A DNA stretch of 64,000 bases from positions 62,001-126,000 of the forward strand of contig CAUEYX010000002.1 of the NCBI GenBank assembly GCA_959022495.1. The letters run 5' to 3'. Each line of letters starts with the position of its first letter. Within the stretch, counting starts at the first letter, position 1. The notes under the pieces were generated by a model, which was not told the DNA's origin, did no database searches, and was given only the letters and a program-made list of their open reading frames with translations. Positions 61,424-64,000 of this stretch are shown here, piece after piece. Made by a program: the position numbers and the translations under genes. The stretch comes from an uncultured Lachnospiraceae bacterium (GTDB lineage: Bacteria > Bacillota > Clostridia > Lachnospirales > Lachnospiraceae).

Positions 61424-62740
61424 TCACTTACTTTTCCGGAATTTTTTTATTGCTTTGAGCCGCTCTGCGGTCTCCTTCTCCTCTCCCTCCTGTGTGGGAT
61501 GATAATAGGTCCTGTCTTTGAGTCCCTCCGGCATACACTGCATGTGCGTCAGCTTCTCGTCGGTGTCATGGGCGTACTCATACCCTTTTCCATATCCCAG
61601 TTCCTTCATCAGTCCGGTGGGCGCATTGCGGATCTGCATGGGGACCGGCTCCGCGTTTTCTTCACGGACATCCCGTTTTCCCGCCTCGCACGCGGTGTAC
61701 AGAGCGTTCGATTTAGGCGCCATGGATAGATAGACAACTGCGTGGGTCAGGTGTACGTCACATTCCGGCATCCCCAGGAAATGGCAGGCCTGATAAGCGG
61801 CCACCGCCACCTGCAGTGCCCGGCTGTCCGCCATGCCCACATCCTCACTTGCGAAACGGATCAGCCTGCGCGCAATATAAAGTGGATTCTCCCCGCCCTC
61901 CAGCATGCGCAGCATCCAGTAGATGGCGGCATCGGGATCGCTGTTCCTCATAGACTTATGAAGAGCGGAGATCAAATTGTAGTGCTCCTCCCCGCTTTTG
62001 TCATACAGAAGGGACTTCCTGCTGATGCACTGGGAAAGCCCCGCTGTTGTAACAGTGATTCCCTCCGCGCTGATCTCACCGTTTAAAACTGCCATTTCCA
62101 GCGTATTCAGGGCGGTTCTGGCATCTCCATTGGCGAACGCGGCGATCGCCCTGATATTTGCGTCTGAGATCGTGACATTCTGACCGCCAAACCCTTCCGG
62201 TGAGCTAAGCGCGTTCTCAATCAGACGTACCAGGTCTGCTTCCTCTAATTCTTTCAGCACAAACACGCGGCACCTTGAAAGGAGCGCGGCATTGATTTCA
62301 AAAGAAGGATTCTCTGTTGTCGCGCCGATCAGGATGATGCTCCCTTTTTCCACATAGGGCAGGAAAGCATCCTGCTGTGCCTTGTTAAACCGGTGGATCT
62401 CATCCACAAAGAGCACCGTGCGCAGCCCTGCTCTGCGGCTTAGCTCCGCCTGGTTCATAACCTCCCGAATCTCTTTGATCCCGCTTGTAACCGCGCTGAA
62501 ATTGATAAACTCTGACTTCGTCTTTCCCGCGATGATGCTGGCGAGGGTTGTCTTCCCCACACCGGGAGGGCCCCAGAAAATCATGGAGGAGATCTGGTCC
62601 CGCTCAATCAGCTGTCTTAAGATCTTCCCCGGCCCAAGCAGGTGTTCCTGCCCCACGAATCCTTCCAGGTCTGCGGGCCTCAATCTGCTCGCAAGGGGTG
62701 TCATCGCCCTGCTGTTTTCGAACAATGTCATCTGTTCCAT
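61424..62740 (-). CDS. rarA: Replication-associated recombination protein RarA (MgsA)
   Basis: 438 residues. AAA+ clamp-loader-like ATPase: Walker A FWGPPGVGKTTLAS (GPPGVGKT at 57-64), Walker B VLFVDEIHRFNKAQQDAF, sensor 1 GATTENPSFEINAALLSR, and the tetramerisation region in the C-terminal half. It acts at stalled forks. GTGAGGAAA precedes the ATG. Confidence 0.95.
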   Translation of the reverse strand: MEQMTLFENSRAMTPLASRLRPADLEGFVGQEHLLGPGKILRQLIERDQISSMIFWGPPGVGKTTLASIIAGKTKSEFINFSAVTSGIKEIREVMNQAELSRRAGLRTVLFVDEIHRFNKAQQDAFLPYVEKGSIILIGATTENPSFEINAALLSRCRVFVLKELEEADLVRLIENALSSPEGFGGQNVTISDANIRAIAAFANGDARTALNTLEMAVLNGEISAEGITVTTAGLSQCISRKSLLYDKSGEEHYNLISALHKSMRNSDPDAAIYWMLRMLEGGENPLYIARRLIRFASEDVGMADSRALQVAVAAYQACHFLGMPECDVHLTHAVVYLSMAPKSNALYTACEAGKRDVREENAEPVPMQIRNAPTGLMKELGYGKGYEYAHDTDEKLTHMQCMPEGLKDRTYYHPTQEGEEKETAERLKAIKKFRKSK

Positions 62741-62832
62741 TTTTCCTCACTTCTTTCCTGTCAGCAGCTGGAGAAGAAACCACACGGCAATGAATACAAA
62801 GATTCCTTCTGACAGACGCTTCCCTGATGAAG

Positions 62833-62858
62833 AAAAGGGCAGAAATCGATTTCTGCCC
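62833..62858 (-). terminator. Rho-independent terminator of pnp
   Basis: On the minus strand GGGCAGAAA-TCGA-TTTCTGCCC is followed by TTTTC (complement of 62833-62836). Perfect 9-bp stem. The rest of 62741-62954 has no gene I can support. Confidence 0.88.
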
Positions 62859-62954
62859 TCCCCTTCCTAAGCAGGCACATTCCCTCCAGGGCTGTACCAT
62901 GTTATTTTCTCACTTTTCTCCACGCTCCGCGCTGTTTTCTTTCCACGCGGATCT

Positions 62955-64000
62955 TTACTCAGCCACATCCCGGATGCTGAAGCTGAATCTGCCCATCTTA
63001 TCTTTGCCCAGGCAGACTGCCTTAACAACATCACCGAGCTTAAGGACGTCCTCTACCTTATCCACACGTTTCTTCGCAATCTTAGAGATATGGACCAGAC
63101 CTTCTTTGCCCGGTGCGAACTCCAGGAATGCTCCGAAATCTTTGATGCTTACAACCTTTCCTTCAAATACCTGTCCGGCCTCAAAATCGGTCACAATCGT
63201 GTGAATCAGCTTCGCCGCCTTATCCATGCCCTCTTTTTCTGTACCGCAGATAGACACAGCGCCGTCGTCGTCAATATCGATCTTCACGCCAGTCATATCA
63301 ATGATCGCGTTGATGGTCTTTCCGCGCTGGCCGACCACATCCCCGATCTTCTGCGGGTCAATCTGCATCTGGATAATCTTGGGCGCGTACGGTCCGACTT
63401 CCGGTCTCGGCTCCGCGATTGCTTTGCTCATAACCTCATCGATGATATATGTTCTTGCCTTTTTCGTCGCGGCAATGGCTTCCTCAATAATCGGTCTTGT
63501 CAGCCCGTGGATCTTAATATCCATCTGGATCGCGGTGATTCCCTTATGTGTTCCTGCCACCTTGAAATCCATATCCCCGAAGAAATCTTCCAATCCCTGG
63601 ATATCGGTAAGAACCAGATAGTCATCGTCCGTATCCCCGGTCACAAGCCCCGCTGAAATACCTGCCACCGCGGCTTTCACCGGCACCCCGGCAGTCATCA
63701 GTGACATGCTGGAAGCGCAGACGCTGGCCTGGGAAGTGGAACCGTTGGACTCAAACGTCTCAGATACGGTACGGATTGCGTACGGGAACTCAGACTCACT
63801 CGGAAGTACCGGAAGGAGCGCTCTCTCCGCAAGCGCGCCGTGTCCGATCTCGCGGCGTCCCGGTCCTCTTGAGGGCTTTGTCTCACCCACGGAGTAGGAC
63901 GGGAAATTGTAGTGATGCATATATCTCTTCGATGTCTCCGCCTCGTCCAGGCCATCCAGCCTCTGAGCCTCAGACAGCGGAGCCAGTGTGGTCACAGTAC
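62955..64000 (-). CDS. pnp: Polyribonucleotide nucleotidyltransferase (PNPase), 5' part outside the window
   Basis: The visible 348 codons are the C-terminal half. The frame is open to the right edge, so the start is beyond it. Features in order: second RNase PH domain (FPYAIRTVSETFESNGSTSQ; GDTDDDYLVLTDIQGLEDFF, the catalytic region), KH domain (IDPQKIGDVVGQRGKTINAI) and S1 domain (EGKVVSIKDFGAFLEFAPG) with the end close after it. PNPase degrades RNA 3' to 5' with phosphate. The canonical enzyme is about 700 residues. Confidence 0.97.
   Translation of the reverse strand, partial: TVTTLAPLSEAQRLDGLDEAETSKRYMHHYNFPSYSVGETKPSRGPGRREIGHGALAERALLPVLPSESEFPYAIRTVSETFESNGSTSQASVCASSMSLMTAGVPVKAAVAGISAGLVTGDTDDDYLVLTDIQGLEDFFGDMDFKVAGTHKGITAIQMDIKIHGLTRPIIEEAIAATKKARTYIIDEVMSKAIAEPRPEVGPYAPKIIQMQIDPQKIGDVVGQRGKTINAIIDMTGVKIDIDDDGAVSICGTEKEGMDKAAKLIHTIVTDFEAGQVFEGKVVSIKDFGAFLEFAPGKEGLVHISKIAKKRVDKVEDVLKLGDVVKAVCLGKDKMGRFSFSIRDVAE

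Noticed and set aside
62741..62832. Short minus-strand frame encoding a TM-like peptide ending GIFVFIAVWFLLQLLTGKK just before rarA
   Set aside because: No ATG, GTG or TTG start in frame, no Shine-Dalgarno and it starts within the pnp terminator; possibly a remnant, not reported as a gene.
1..64000. CRISPR arrays, tRNA or rRNA genes, insertion sequences
   Set aside because: No spaced repeat arrays, no GGTTCGA-type T-arm with a cloverleaf and no transposase motif were seen on either strand.

Overview
The window is a stretch of chromosome from a Gram-positive, low-to-mid GC Firmicute. It most resembles a gut Lachnospiraceae (class Clostridia), judged from gene content and order: SepF/YlmH, RecU, LexA with CGAAC-type boxes, the L21-Prp-L27-Obg block, MinCDE with MreBCD, and a short HisG needing HisZ. 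I cannot name the species. Most of the DNA is roughly half G+C; one 1.3-kb island (about 11.3-12.6 kb) is clearly AT-rich.

Layout. 0-5.5 kb (+): a HAD phosphatase cut by the left edge, a YgiQ radical-SAM protein, an SDR dehydrogenase, a two-TM protein, an RluA-type pseudouridine synthase and RecU. 5.5-10.8 kb (+): a histidine operon hisZ-G-D-B-IE behind a consensus promoter, where HisIE carries a HisF-like N-terminal domain without its catalytic aspartates; hisA, hisF, hisH and hisC are not here. 11.3-12.6 kb (-): a two-gene AT-rich island with a TPR-like protein and a TIR-like (PF10137-type) presumed NADase, probably anti-phage defence. 12.8-22.8 kb (+): a radical-SAM pair, RNase E/G, aspartate kinase, a CBS protein, then rplU-prp-rpmA, obg, yhbY, nadD, yqeK, rsfS.

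23-27.3 kb: lexA diverges from a small LysM membrane protein resembling the SOS division inhibitor YneA, with four LexA-box-like sites between them; then a XerS-like recombinase, a TtcA-like tRNA thiolase and a cytidylate-kinase-like protein. 27.4-32.5 kb (-): an HlyD-like protein, YggS, SepF, YlmH, LspA and an RluD-type synthase. 32.9-43.2 kb (-): a long cell-shape run radC-mreB-mreC-mreD-PBP2-minC-minD-minE-rodA-mgsA-dac. 43.4-47 kb (-): an FAD dehydrogenase, a phosphoribosyltransferase and a MATE exporter. 47-51.3 kb (+): a MacAB-like export operon with a palindrome over its promoter. 51.4-59.7 kb (-): mutS-mutL-miaA-YnbB-BaiN. 59.9-64 kb: a CPBP protease (+), then a CmpB-type membrane protein, rarA and the 3' part of pnp (-).

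Most of the window is housekeeping. The best candidate for something less described is the TPR/TIR pair, whose upstream gene seems to be frame-disrupted near its 3' end. Next are the degenerate HisF-HisIE fusion and the roughly 250-residue insertion in PBP2. No rRNA, tRNA, CRISPR array, insertion sequence or prophage was seen, and no gene-free stretch exceeds 300 bp.
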